Positions 9,977-19,201 of a stretch of 42,362 nucleotides of DNA are shown here, in pieces. The first letter of the stretch is position 1. Every line of letters begins with the position of its first letter. The notes beneath the pieces are model-generated. The model ran no database searches and had not been told where the DNA came from. It saw nothing but the letters and a program-made list of their open reading frames with translations. The stretch spans positions 1 to 42,362 of the forward strand of contig JAQTNG010000004.1 of assembly GCA_028714015.1 (NCBI GenBank), read 5' to 3'. This DNA is from Elusimicrobiota bacterium (GTDB taxonomy: Bacteria > Elusimicrobiota > Elusimicrobia > UBA1565 > UBA9628). The position numbers and the translations under genes are program-made.

Positions 9977-10941
9977 GCGTCGACGCTGTAGGGCGAGCGA
10001 GCCTTGCAGACGAGCCCGTCGATGAGGCCCGAAGCCGCCATCACGCCCATCCTCATGCGCGTCTCGAGCGTCGCCGAGGCCAGGTGAGGCGCCAGCACCG
10101 CGTTTTTGCAGGAAGCCAGGCCGGGCGCCATCTTCGGCTCCCGCTCGTACACGTCGAGGCCCGCGCCGCGGATCTTGTCCGACTTGAGCGCGCGCACGAG
10201 CGCACCCTCGTCGACGATCGGACCGCGCGCGGCGTTGATCAGGTACGCGGACTTCTTCATCAGACTGAACGCCCGGTCGTCGAGCAGGTGCCGCGTGCCC
10301 GCGTCGAGCACGGTGTGGACCGACACGTAGTCGGACTCGCGCAACAGGTCGTCGAGCGGGACGAACTTCGCGTTCAGCGCGGACTCCAGCGCGGGCGCGG
10401 CCCGGCGCGTGTCGTAATAGAGCACCCGCATCGAGAAGCCCGCCGCGCGCTTGGCCACGGCCTGGCCGATGCGCCCGAAGCCGATCACGCCGAGCGTCTT
10501 GCCGAACACGTCGGTTCCCAGGAGCATCAAGGGGTCCCAGCCCTTGTATTTTCCGCCGCGCATGCAGGCGTCGCCCTCGACGACGCGCCGCGCCGCCGCC
10601 ATCAGCAGGGCCCACGTGAAATCCGCCGTGGACTCGGTCAGCACGCCGGGCGTGTTCGTCACGCAGACGCCTCTCGCTTTGCACGCGGGGACGTCAATAT
10701 GGTCGTAGCCGACGGAGAACGTCGAGACCGCCTTCAGCCTCGGCGCGGCCGCGAGCAGCTCCGAGTCGATCTTGTCGGTGAGCAGGCACAGAAGCCCGTC
10801 CTTGTCCTTCACGCTCTTGAGCAGAAGCTTGCGCGGGATCGCCGTCTGCTTGTTGTAGTGCTCGATCTCGAAGTGCGGCTTCAGCAGGTCGAGGCACTCC
10901 TGCGGGACGCGGCGCGTGACGAGGACTTTGGGTTTGGCCAT
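9973..10941 (-). CDS. D-isomer-specific 2-hydroxyacid dehydrogenase (glyoxylate/hydroxypyruvate reductase-like)
   Basis: 322 aa; GVIGFGRIGQAVAKRAAGFSMRVLYYD NAD-binding motif; NAARGPIVDEGALVRALKSDKIRGAGLDVYEREP; APHLASAT. Confidence 0.93.
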   Translation of the reverse strand: MAKPKVLVTRRVPQECLDLLKPHFEIEHYNKQTAIPRKLLLKSVKDKDGLLCLLTDKIDSELLAAAPRLKAVSTFSVGYDHIDVPACKARGVCVTNTPGVLTESTADFTWALLMAAARRVVEGDACMRGGKYKGWDPLMLLGTDVFGKTLGVIGFGRIGQAVAKRAAGFSMRVLYYDTRRAAPALESALNAKFVPLDDLLRESDYVSVHTVLDAGTRHLLDDRAFSLMKKSAYLINAARGPIVDEGALVRALKSDKIRGAGLDVYEREPKMAPGLASCKNAVLAPHLASATLETRMRMGVMAASGLIDGLVCKARSPYSVDA

Positions 10942-10957
10942 TCTGTTGATTGTAGCT

Positions 10958-11710
10958 TTACCGGACGCCGGGCCACTCCAGCCAGAGATCGGTCATGGCC
11001 CGCCGCAGATAGGGAATGGAGTTGTTGCGCCACGCGTTCACGTGCGAGAACCGGAAGTACACCATGCAGCGTATCGGGGAAGAGAGATTGCGCCCCCGGT
11101 CATGGGCGAGCTGAAAATGGAAGAGGACGACATCGCCCTTCTTGCCCGTCACCTGCTCCGGCTCCGGCAGCTTGATGGATTGCACCAGGCGGGTTTTCCA
11201 GAATCCGGTGCCGCTCTTTTTGACGAGCCCCGCGATCTGACGATGGGATCCGGGGAAGACGGTCAAATTCCCCATGTCCTTTCTCGGCAGATCGCTGAGA
11301 AGTATGCCGGCGCACATGGTGAATCTCTCGATCGCCTCGGGGTTGTTCTTCGAATACATGCCGTCGATGTGCGCGTGGACCTCGCCGTCCGTCTCGTCGT
11401 TTTCCGCCGGGAAGCGAAGGGCGATCTGACCCTGCGACGGGCGTTCGACCTGGCCCGCGCCGAGCAAGGACTCCGCCAGAGCCCAGAGAGGGCTTTCGTA
11501 CAGCAGCGACATGATCGCCGGGGTGTCGGAACGCTCGGATAGATAATCCACGTCGTCGGCGTACGCGTCCTTCGTCGGGTGGCTGCCGGTCCCCAGACGG
11601 TGGTTGATCTCGCGCATCGCGGCGTCGAGCCGCGGCTTCGGCACGACGCCGGGGACTACGACGTAGCCGTCATCGAGAAGGCGCCGCTTCCGCGCCCTGC
11701 TGAGCTTCAT
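10958..11710 (-). CDS. Phytanoyl-CoA dioxygenase (PhyH) family protein
   Basis: 250 aa; VHAHIDGMYSKNN (HxD), LSDLPRKDMGNLTVFPGSHR, FHFQLAHDRGRNLSSPIRCMVYFRF. Confidence 0.82.
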   Translation of the reverse strand: MKLSRARKRRLLDDGYVVVPGVVPKPRLDAAMREINHRLGTGSHPTKDAYADDVDYLSERSDTPAIMSLLYESPLWALAESLLGAGQVERPSQGQIALRFPAENDETDGEVHAHIDGMYSKNNPEAIERFTMCAGILLSDLPRKDMGNLTVFPGSHRQIAGLVKKSGTGFWKTRLVQSIKLPEPEQVTGKKGDVVLFHFQLAHDRGRNLSSPIRCMVYFRFSHVNAWRNNSIPYLRRAMTDLWLEWPGVR

Positions 11711-11771
11711 GGCCGAAGTGTAGCCGGACGGCGCCGCCTGTCAAGTCATCCTCGAAGTGCTAAAATACGCT

Positions 11772-12791
11772 GTGGCGCTCCAGATCGGTTCCCTCCGCCT
11801 TTCGTCGAAAATCATACAGTCCCCCCTCGCCGGCTGCTCCGACCTGCCTTTCCGGCTGATCGGACGCGAAAAAGGCCTGGGCTTCTGCTTTTTGGAAATG
11901 GTCTCGGCGCAGTCGCTCACGCGCGAAAACGCCAAGACGCGGCGCATGCTCAACACCCTGCCCGAGGACAAGCCGCTCGGCGCCCAATTGCTCGGCTGCG
12001 ACCCGGACATGATGGCCGAGGCCGCGCGCATTCTCGAGGAGATAGGCTTCGACCTCATCGACATGAACCTCGGCTGTCCCGTCAAGAAGGTCGTCGGCAA
12101 CGGCGAGGGCTCCGCGCTTCTCATGGACCCCGCCCGGGCGGAAATGGTGTTCCGCGCGGTGCGCAAAGCCGTCAAGGTGCCCGTCACGATGAAGACGCGC
12201 AAGGGCTTCAAGGACCCGTCGGGCGACGAGGCCGTCGAGCTCGCCAAACGCGCCGAGGGCGCGGGCCTGTGCGCCGTCACGATCCACGGCCGCACGCAGG
12301 CCCAGGGCTACTCCGGCAGGTCGGACTGGGAAGCCATCGGCAAGGTCAAGCGCGCGGTCAAGATCCCCGTCATCGGCAACGGCGACGTGCTCACGCCCGC
12401 GGACGCGGCGCGGCTTCTCGAGGTTTCCGGCTGCGACGGCATCATGATCGGGCGCGGCGGCCTCGGCAACCCGTGGATCTACCGCAACCTCGACGACGTG
12501 ATGAACGGCCGCCGCGACGCGGCGTACGTCCCGACGGTGCCCGAAAGAAAGGAGACCCTGCTCAGGCACTTCGCGCTCGAGCGCCGGCTCCTCGGCGACC
12601 GCCAGGCCGCGCTGAACATGCGCCGCATCACGGTCTGGTACTCCCAGGGCCTGCCGCACAACAAGATCATGCGCGTGGGAGTCTGCTCGACGATGGATTG
12701 CCCGGAGATCGCGCGGCTGATCACGGAGTTCTTCGACGCGCTTCCCGCCGACGCCCCGCCCCCGTCCGTGCCGATATTACTGGCCGAATAG
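11772..12791 (+). CDS. dus: tRNA-dihydrouridine synthase family protein
   Basis: IIQSPLAGCSDLPFRLIGREKG, IDMNLGCPVKKVVGNGEGSALL, VTIHGRTQAQGYSGRSDWEAI, VIGNGDVLTPADA, GIMIGRGGLGNPWIY. The track start (GTG 11757) overlaps the -10 box, so GTG 11772 is preferred. Confidence 0.95.
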   Translation: MALQIGSLRLSSKIIQSPLAGCSDLPFRLIGREKGLGFCFLEMVSAQSLTRENAKTRRMLNTLPEDKPLGAQLLGCDPDMMAEAARILEEIGFDLIDMNLGCPVKKVVGNGEGSALLMDPARAEMVFRAVRKAVKVPVTMKTRKGFKDPSGDEAVELAKRAEGAGLCAVTIHGRTQAQGYSGRSDWEAIGKVKRAVKIPVIGNGDVLTPADAARLLEVSGCDGIMIGRGGLGNPWIYRNLDDVMNGRRDAAYVPTVPERKETLLRHFALERRLLGDRQAALNMRRITVWYSQGLPHNKIMRVGVCSTMDCPEIARLITEFFDALPADAPPPSVPILLAE

Positions 12792-12869
12792 GTGTCAGGC
12801 CTGCCGATCGGACAGTATTCAGATTGGAAGACGCCCTAGAAATACTGTCCGATCGGCAGGCCTGACACC
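12791..12869. repeat. Long perfect inverted repeat (29-bp arms, 21-nt loop)
   Basis: GGTGTCAGGCCTGCCGATCGGACAGTATT (12791-12819) / AATACTGTCCGATCGGCAGGCCTGACACC (12841-12869). Confidence 0.98.
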
Positions 12870-12873
12870 AGTT

Positions 12874-13563
12874 CTACAGGTTGGGGGCGGCGGCGAAAAG
12901 AGCTTCCGGCGTGTCGCCCATCTTGAAGCGCGTCTCGAGCCAGAGCCGGCGCGCGATGTAGGCGAGCGGCCCGATCGAATGCACGTGCCGGGCCGCCGGC
13001 CGCAGGCGTTCGGGCAGCAGCGCGATGCGGCCGCGCGCCTTGAGGCGCCGGGAGAACTCGAGGTCCTCGAGGACCGGGAACGCGGGGAAGCCGCCGACGG
13101 CCTTGTAGATTTCGGGCGTCGTGCAGATGCCGTGATCGGAGGAGGCCAGCCCCGAGCGCACGCGCGCGTTGGACCACATCGACAAAGCGGAGAGCCCCAG
13201 GCCCGCGCCGTACGAGACCGAGAACGCGGTGGCGGCCAGGCCTTCCGTCGGGGTGGTGAGCCAGTAGTGCTCCAGCGCCTGCTGCCAGTTCCCCGGCGGC
13301 TGGGCGTCGGCGCGCAGGAAGAAGAGCAGGTCGCCCGTCGCCTTTTCCGCGCCCGCGTGCCACTGCGCGCCGCGGTTCGGCTTGCCAAGGTCCACGACCT
13401 CGTCGGCCCACCCGCGCGCGGCGTCCACCGTTCCGTCGTCGGATCCGCCGTCGATGACGATGACTTCCATCGGGCTCGTCTGGGACACCTGACGCAGGCG
13501 CTTCAGGGAAGAGCCGATCTGCGGGCCCTCGTTGTAGGACGCGACGATGACGGAGAATTTCAC
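12874..13563 (-). CDS. Family 2 glycosyltransferase
   Basis: GTG start: VKFSVIVASYNEGPQIGSSLKRLRQ...EVIVIDGGSDDGTVDAARGWADEVVDLGKPNRGAQWHAGAEKATGDLLFFLRADAQPP. GTGA overlap with the DUF1015 stop. Confidence 0.9.
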   Translation of the reverse strand: MKFSVIVASYNEGPQIGSSLKRLRQVSQTSPMEVIVIDGGSDDGTVDAARGWADEVVDLGKPNRGAQWHAGAEKATGDLLFFLRADAQPPGNWQQALEHYWLTTPTEGLAATAFSVSYGAGLGLSALSMWSNARVRSGLASSDHGICTTPEIYKAVGGFPAFPVLEDLEFSRRLKARGRIALLPERLRPAARHVHSIGPLAYIARRLWLETRFKMGDTPEALFAAAPNL

Positions 13564-14723
13564 TCGGCGTCCAGCGGGCGGAACGCGAGGCCGGTCGCGA
13601 TCTTCGGGTAGAAGAAGGTCGACTTCTGCGGCAGGAGGCCGACGGCCTTCGCCGCGCGCCGCACCTGCGCCACGGTAAACGGCTTGACGAGCACGGCCGC
13701 GCCGCCCGCCGCCTTCGCCTTCTTGACGGCGAGCGCCGCGTCGGGCGTGTAGCTCATCGCGTCGGGACGAACCTGCGACAGAAGGTTCGCCCCCAGCCAC
13801 TCGACCGCGAGCCCGCTCCTGCAGCCGCGGGGCTTCGGCTCGCCGAAATGGAAGCCGTTCTCGATCAAGCCGAACGCGTAGGGGTTCTTCGATTTGGCGA
13901 CGAGCGCCTCGAGCGCGCCGAGATTCCGGGCCTTCTTAAGGGAAGCGAGCGCGCCCGCGCGCTTGAGCAGGCTGACCCCGGCGATGCGGTGCGTGGGGAG
14001 CACGACCAGGCCGGCGTCCTCGTCGGGCACGAGGTAGGTCAGCACCGCGTCGGTGCCCGGCCCCTTTGTTTTGGCGTGATGGTCGCGGCTCACGGAATAG
14101 CGGTGGTGTCCGTCGGCGATCAATATGGAGCGCGGCGCCAGCGCCTTGCGGATCGCGGCGACGAGCTTCGGCTCATCCACGACCCAAAGCCTGTAATCCA
14201 CCCCCGCGTGGGACCTCCCCGCCGCGTCGGGCCGGCCCTTCATGCCCGCGGCGATGGCGCGGCGCGCCGCGCCGGACGGATCCGCGAACACGCCGAAGAT
14301 CGGGCTGATGTTGACGCCGACGGCGTCGAGCATCTTGAGGCGATCGACCTTCGGCTTGGCCAAAGTTCTTTCATGAGGGATGATCGCTTTCGCGGCCTTC
14401 GGGGTCGCCCCCAGCGCGGAGAGAATGCCGCGGCGCACGCGCTTCTTTCCGTTGAGCGTGTAGCGCTCTTCAATCGCGTAAAACGCGGGCCGGGGATCGC
14501 GCGCGAGCGTCCCATCGACGGTCCAGCGGCGCCAGAGCGCCGCCGCCCGTTCGTATTTGGCGGGCGGCTCGCCCCGGGGCAATTCCAAATGGACCGCGTT
14601 CGCCATTCGCCGCCGCAACGCGGCGGCCAGCTCCGGCCCGATCACGTCGTAAGGGGGGCACAGCGCGGAGTTCAGCGTCGGGGAGGAGTATCGAACACCG
14701 CGGAAAGGTCGGACGTCAGCCAT
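13560..14723 (-). CDS. DUF1015 family protein
   Basis: 387 aa; MADVRPFRGVRYSS...LCPPYDVIGPELAAAL, FYAIEERYTLNGKKRVRRGILSAL, ILIADGHHRYSVSRDH. Confidence 0.88.
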   Translation of the reverse strand: MADVRPFRGVRYSSPTLNSALCPPYDVIGPELAAALRRRMANAVHLELPRGEPPAKYERAAALWRRWTVDGTLARDPRPAFYAIEERYTLNGKKRVRRGILSALGATPKAAKAIIPHERTLAKPKVDRLKMLDAVGVNISPIFGVFADPSGAARRAIAAGMKGRPDAAGRSHAGVDYRLWVVDEPKLVAAIRKALAPRSILIADGHHRYSVSRDHHAKTKGPGTDAVLTYLVPDEDAGLVVLPTHRIAGVSLLKRAGALASLKKARNLGALEALVAKSKNPYAFGLIENGFHFGEPKPRGCRSGLAVEWLGANLLSQVRPDAMSYTPDAALAVKKAKAAGGAAVLVKPFTVAQVRRAAKAVGLLPQKSTFFYPKIATGLAFRPLDAE

Positions 14724-14751
14724 AAGTCATCATCCCGTTTCCGTGCTCTCA

Positions 14752-14780
14752 TTGTCAAGCCGCTCCTAGGGCGGTAGAAT
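14752..14780 (+). promoter_or_regulatory. Putative sigma70-type promoter for nadD-yqeK, sharing its -35 region with a divergent promoter
   Basis: TTGTCA (14752-14757)-N17-TAGAAT (14775-14780). On the minus strand, TTGACA (14758-14753)-N18-GATGAT (14734-14729) precedes DUF1015. Confidence 0.6.
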
Positions 14781-14790
14781 GAAGGTCTTC

Positions 14791-15915
14791 ATGCGCGTCC
14801 TCGTCTTCGGCGGCACTTTCGATCCTCCCCATCGCGGCCACGCCGCGCTCCTTCTCGCCGCCGCGAAAAAAATACGTCCCGACAAGATTCTGATCGTTCC
14901 CGCATACCAGGCTCCGTTGAAAGGCACGCCGCAGGCAAGCTCCAAAGATCGTCTGACCATGGTCCGTCTGGGCATTCTCGATCCGTTGCCGTTGAAATGG
15001 CGGAAGATCAGCCGTTTAGACGCGCGCGAAGCGCGCGCGCGCCGCCGGGTTTTCACCGTCGAGACGCTCGGCGCGCTCAAAGGAGCCGACCTCCACTTCG
15101 TCTGCGGCCAGGACTCCGCCGTCTCTTTCCCCAAGTGGAAAAATCCTTCCCTCTTGAAGTCGTCGGCGACCTGGTGGTACGGGGCTCGTCCCGGAGCATC
15201 AATCCGTCCTTCCACGCACTTCCGTACGGTGCCGGGAAGGTTCCCCTCTATTTCTTCAACAGAAATCCGTTCGCTGCTGGCGCTCGACCAGGATTGCTCC
15301 AAGGAGCTGTTCCCCGCCGTTTTGTCGTTCATCCACGATCGCCGTCTTTACGGCAAAAGGATGGTGGCTCGTTTAAGCACGACCCTGTCCCCGAGCCGCT
15401 ACGAACATACCCTCAATGTCGCGACCCTGGCCGAATCCCTGGCTCGGCGTTGGGGAGCGGACCCCGTCAAGGCCCGCCTCGCCGGGCTTCTTCACGACGC
15501 GGGCCGGCGTTATTCCCCGCCTGAATTGGCGCGCTACGCGCGCCGCCGCCGTCTGGCCGTTCCCGAACGAGCGGCCATCCTCGCGCTCGCCCCCATGCTC
15601 CTTCATTCGTACGTCTCCGAGGATCTGGCCCGGCGCGAATTCGGCGTTTCCGATCACGAGGTTCTTTGCGCCATCCGGCGCCACACACTCGGCGACCGCC
15701 GTTTGGGCCTGCTCGACCGCATCCTATACGTCGCCGACGCCTGCGCCTACGATCGGACCCACGCGACCTCCGCCGCCACCCGCGCCCTCGCCTTCGTCGA
15801 TCTGGACGCGGCCCTCAAGCGCTGCGTTTCCGAAAAACTCGTTCACGCCGTCTCCCGCGAAGCCTGGCTCCACCCCCTCACCGTCAACCTATGGAATTGC
15901 CTCGCGCGGCTCTGA
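14791..15915 (+). CDS. nadD: Nicotinate-nucleotide adenylyltransferase fused to YqeK-type HD phosphohydrolase
   Basis: N-term MRVLVFGGTFDPPHRGHAALL and SISSTEIRSLL (NadD); C-term YEHTLNVATLAESLARRWGADPVKARLAGLLHDAGRRY and RRHTLGDRRLGLLDRILYVADAC (YqeK HD). ATG 14779 overlaps the -10 box, so 14791 is preferred. Confidence 0.92.
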   Translation: MRVLVFGGTFDPPHRGHAALLLAAAKKIRPDKILIVPAYQAPLKGTPQASSKDRLTMVRLGILDPLPLKWRKISRLDAREARARRRVFTVETLGALKGADLHFVCGQDSAVSFPKWKNPSLLKSSATWWYGARPGASIRPSTHFRTVPGRFPSISSTEIRSLLALDQDCSKELFPAVLSFIHDRRLYGKRMVARLSTTLSPSRYEHTLNVATLAESLARRWGADPVKARLAGLLHDAGRRYSPPELARYARRRRLAVPERAAILALAPMLLHSYVSEDLARREFGVSDHEVLCAIRRHTLGDRRLGLLDRILYVADACAYDRTHATSAATRALAFVDLDAALKRCVSEKLVHAVSREAWLHPLTVNLWNCLARL

Positions 15916-16868
15916 ACATCCAGCGAGGGCTCGCCCTCCTCATGCTCGCCGCCGTTCTCGGCGTCGCCGTCGTCGAGCGCGGGTCGCCCTTCGCGTCCCG
16001 GGTCAGGGCCTCCAAGCCCTGGCCCTTTTGGCTGTCCTTGCGGGAGCCGGGCCGCGCCGGCGCCCATGGCGCCGCCGCGTATCTGGGGGTTTATCATCCC
16101 GCCCGCCGCATCCTCGTCCTGATCCGCATACCCGAAACGACCAGGCTGCAGGGCAAGCTCACCGCCGCCCGCGCCTACGCGGACGCGCTGCGCGCCACCG
16201 ACGACGAGGCGTCGGCGTCGCGCGCCGTCGAAGACCTCGCGCAGATAAAAATATCGGCGTTATCGTTGGAGCCGATTTCATGGGAGGGCGCCGGCCGCCT
16301 GGCCCTCGAGCTCGAGGCCGGCGAGGAGGACGACGAGCCCGCCGTCGCCGCCGCGCGCGCCCTCAAGGCGCGCGGCCGCTCCCCGCGCGCGCTCTGGTCG
16401 CTGGCGCGCCGCGCCGCCGCCGGCCTCTCCCGCGGCGACAGGGCCGCGGCGGACGCGCTCCTCCTGACCCTCGAGCTCCGCCGGACCCCGCTCGAGGGCC
16501 TCGAGCCCGCCTTGCTGCCCGAGGACGCCGCCGCTCCCGCGTTCCTGGCGCACGCCTTCGCGCCCGACCCCGAGCCGCGGAGCGACGACAAGCCGATCGT
16601 CGTCGAGGTGCTCAACGGCACCGGCTCCGCGGGCCTGGCGGCTCAGGCGGCGAAAGTTCTAAGATCAAAGGGTGTGGACGTGATGGCGCTCGGGCAGGCC
16701 CCGCGTCCGCGTTCGCGGACGGTTGTCTATGACCGGACCGGCGATTTCGACCGCGCCGCGCGCGTCCGCGCGGCGCTCGGCTGTCCGACGGCGATCGCGG
16801 CGACCCGCATCGACGCCTTGCGGGGCGTGGATGCGAGCGTCGAGCTCGGCGCCGACTGTAGTTACTAG
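15891..16868 (+). CDS. Membrane-anchored protein with LytR_C-like C-terminal domain
   Basis: N-terminal hydrophobic anchor (LALLMLAAVLGVAVV); C-term VVEVLNGTGSAGLAAQAAKVLRSKGVDVMALGQAPRPRSRTVVYDRTGDFDRAARVRAALG typical of LytR_C. Confidence 0.82.
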   Translation: MELPRAALNIQRGLALLMLAAVLGVAVVERGSPFASRVRASKPWPFWLSLREPGRAGAHGAAAYLGVYHPARRILVLIRIPETTRLQGKLTAARAYADALRATDDEASASRAVEDLAQIKISALSLEPISWEGAGRLALELEAGEEDDEPAVAAARALKARGRSPRALWSLARRAAAGLSRGDRAAADALLLTLELRRTPLEGLEPALLPEDAAAPAFLAHAFAPDPEPRSDDKPIVVEVLNGTGSAGLAAQAAKVLRSKGVDVMALGQAPRPRSRTVVYDRTGDFDRAARVRAALGCPTAIAATRIDALRGVDASVELGADCSY

Positions 16869-16876
16869 GAGAAATC

Positions 16877-17962
<1,086 letters not shown>

Positions 17963-17964
17963 GC

Positions 17965-18867
17965 ATGGGCGCCCCCGACCGCGTCGCCCTGCTCCGCTCG
18001 CTCGAGCTCTTCGATCAGTACCCCGAAGAGCGCCTGAGCGCGCTGTCCGTCTACCTCGAGCCGCTGTCGTTCCCCGACGCCGCGGAGATTTTCGCCGAGG
18101 GCGAGATCGGCGACGGGCTCTACTTCGTCCTCTCCGGCCGCGTGCGCGTGACCAAGCGCCTGGCCGCCGGCGGCCAGAAGGACCTGGCCTCGCTCGGCGC
18201 GGGCGACTGCTTCGGCGAGATGGCCCTGCTCGACGCGGTCGCCAGGTCCGCCGGCGCGTACGCGTCGGGCCCGGCGGAGCTGCTGCGCCTCAAGCGCGAC
18301 GACCTCAAGAACTGGCTTACGGCGGATCCGAACCTGGCGATGCAGTTCTTCGCCGAGCTCGTGCAGGTCCAATCGCGCCGCCTGAGGCGGACCTCCGCGG
18401 AGCTCGCCCTGCTCTACGACCTGTCGAGCCTTCTCGTCGAGCCGGCGGCGAGCCCGGTCTCGCTGCTCGAGCGCGCGCTGGGCCGAGTCCTGCCCCATCT
18501 CGACGGCGACTGGTCGGCCTGCGCCTACGCCTACAATCCCTATAACGAGGAGATGGACCTCGCCGGCGCCTCCGGGAAGGAGGCGTTCGGCCTCGAAGCC
18601 GCCGTCCTGCCCCCGAAGACGGCTCCGGAGCAGGCCTGGACGGACGGGCGCACCTTGACCCTCGTCCTGCGCTCCCCGGCGAAGCTCCTGGCGACCTTGC
18701 GCCTGCGCGCCGCCGCCGCTCCCGACGAGGGGCGCCGCGCCGAGACCGCCCGCACGATGTCCGCCGTCGCGCGCCTGCTCACCTCGGCGCTCGAGAATCT
18801 CGATTTTCGCGCCGACGAGGCGCTACGCCGCCGTCTCCAAACGAGGAACAATGCCCAAAGCTTTTAA
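17965..18867 (+). CDS. Cyclic-nucleotide-binding (CRP/cNMP) domain protein without recognisable DNA-binding HTH
   Basis: FAEGEIGDGLYFVLSGRVRVTKRLAAGGQKDLASLGAGDCFGEMALLDAVARSAGAYA; C-terminal about 150 aa may be GAF-like. Confidence 0.85.
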   Translation: MGAPDRVALLRSLELFDQYPEERLSALSVYLEPLSFPDAAEIFAEGEIGDGLYFVLSGRVRVTKRLAAGGQKDLASLGAGDCFGEMALLDAVARSAGAYASGPAELLRLKRDDLKNWLTADPNLAMQFFAELVQVQSRRLRRTSAELALLYDLSSLLVEPAASPVSLLERALGRVLPHLDGDWSACAYAYNPYNEEMDLAGASGKEAFGLEAAVLPPKTAPEQAWTDGRTLTLVLRSPAKLLATLRLRAAAAPDEGRRAETARTMSAVARLLTSALENLDFRADEALRRRLQTRNNAQSF

Positions 18868-19201
18868 GACGATCGCCATCGCCGCCGCCCGCGCCATGAA
18901 CGAAAACAAGGCCGGGGACATTCTCGTGCTCGACGTCAGAAAGACGAGCCCGCTGTCCGACTACATGATCATCGCGACCGCGCTGTCGCGGCCGCATCTC
19001 GAGTCCCTCGAGGACAAGCTCGCCGAGGCGCTCGAAAAGTCCGGCATCCGCGTCCACCACCGCAACCGCCCGCAAAGCGACCTGTGGCGCGTGCTCGATT
19101 TCGGCGGCCTCATCGTCCACCTGATGGTCGAGGAGGCGCGCGAGCTGTACGCGCTCGAGCGCCTGCACGACGGCGCGAAGGAGCTGGCATGGCGGAACTG
19201 A
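18851..19201 (+). CDS. rsfS: Ribosomal silencing factor RsfS
   Basis: DILVLDVRKTSPLSDYMIIATALSRPHLESLEDKL...HHRNRPQSDLWRVLDFGGLIVHLMVEEARELYALERL. Confidence 0.95.
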   Translation: MPKAFKTIAIAAARAMNENKAGDILVLDVRKTSPLSDYMIIATALSRPHLESLEDKLAEALEKSGIRVHHRNRPQSDLWRVLDFGGLIVHLMVEEARELYALERLHDGAKELAWRN

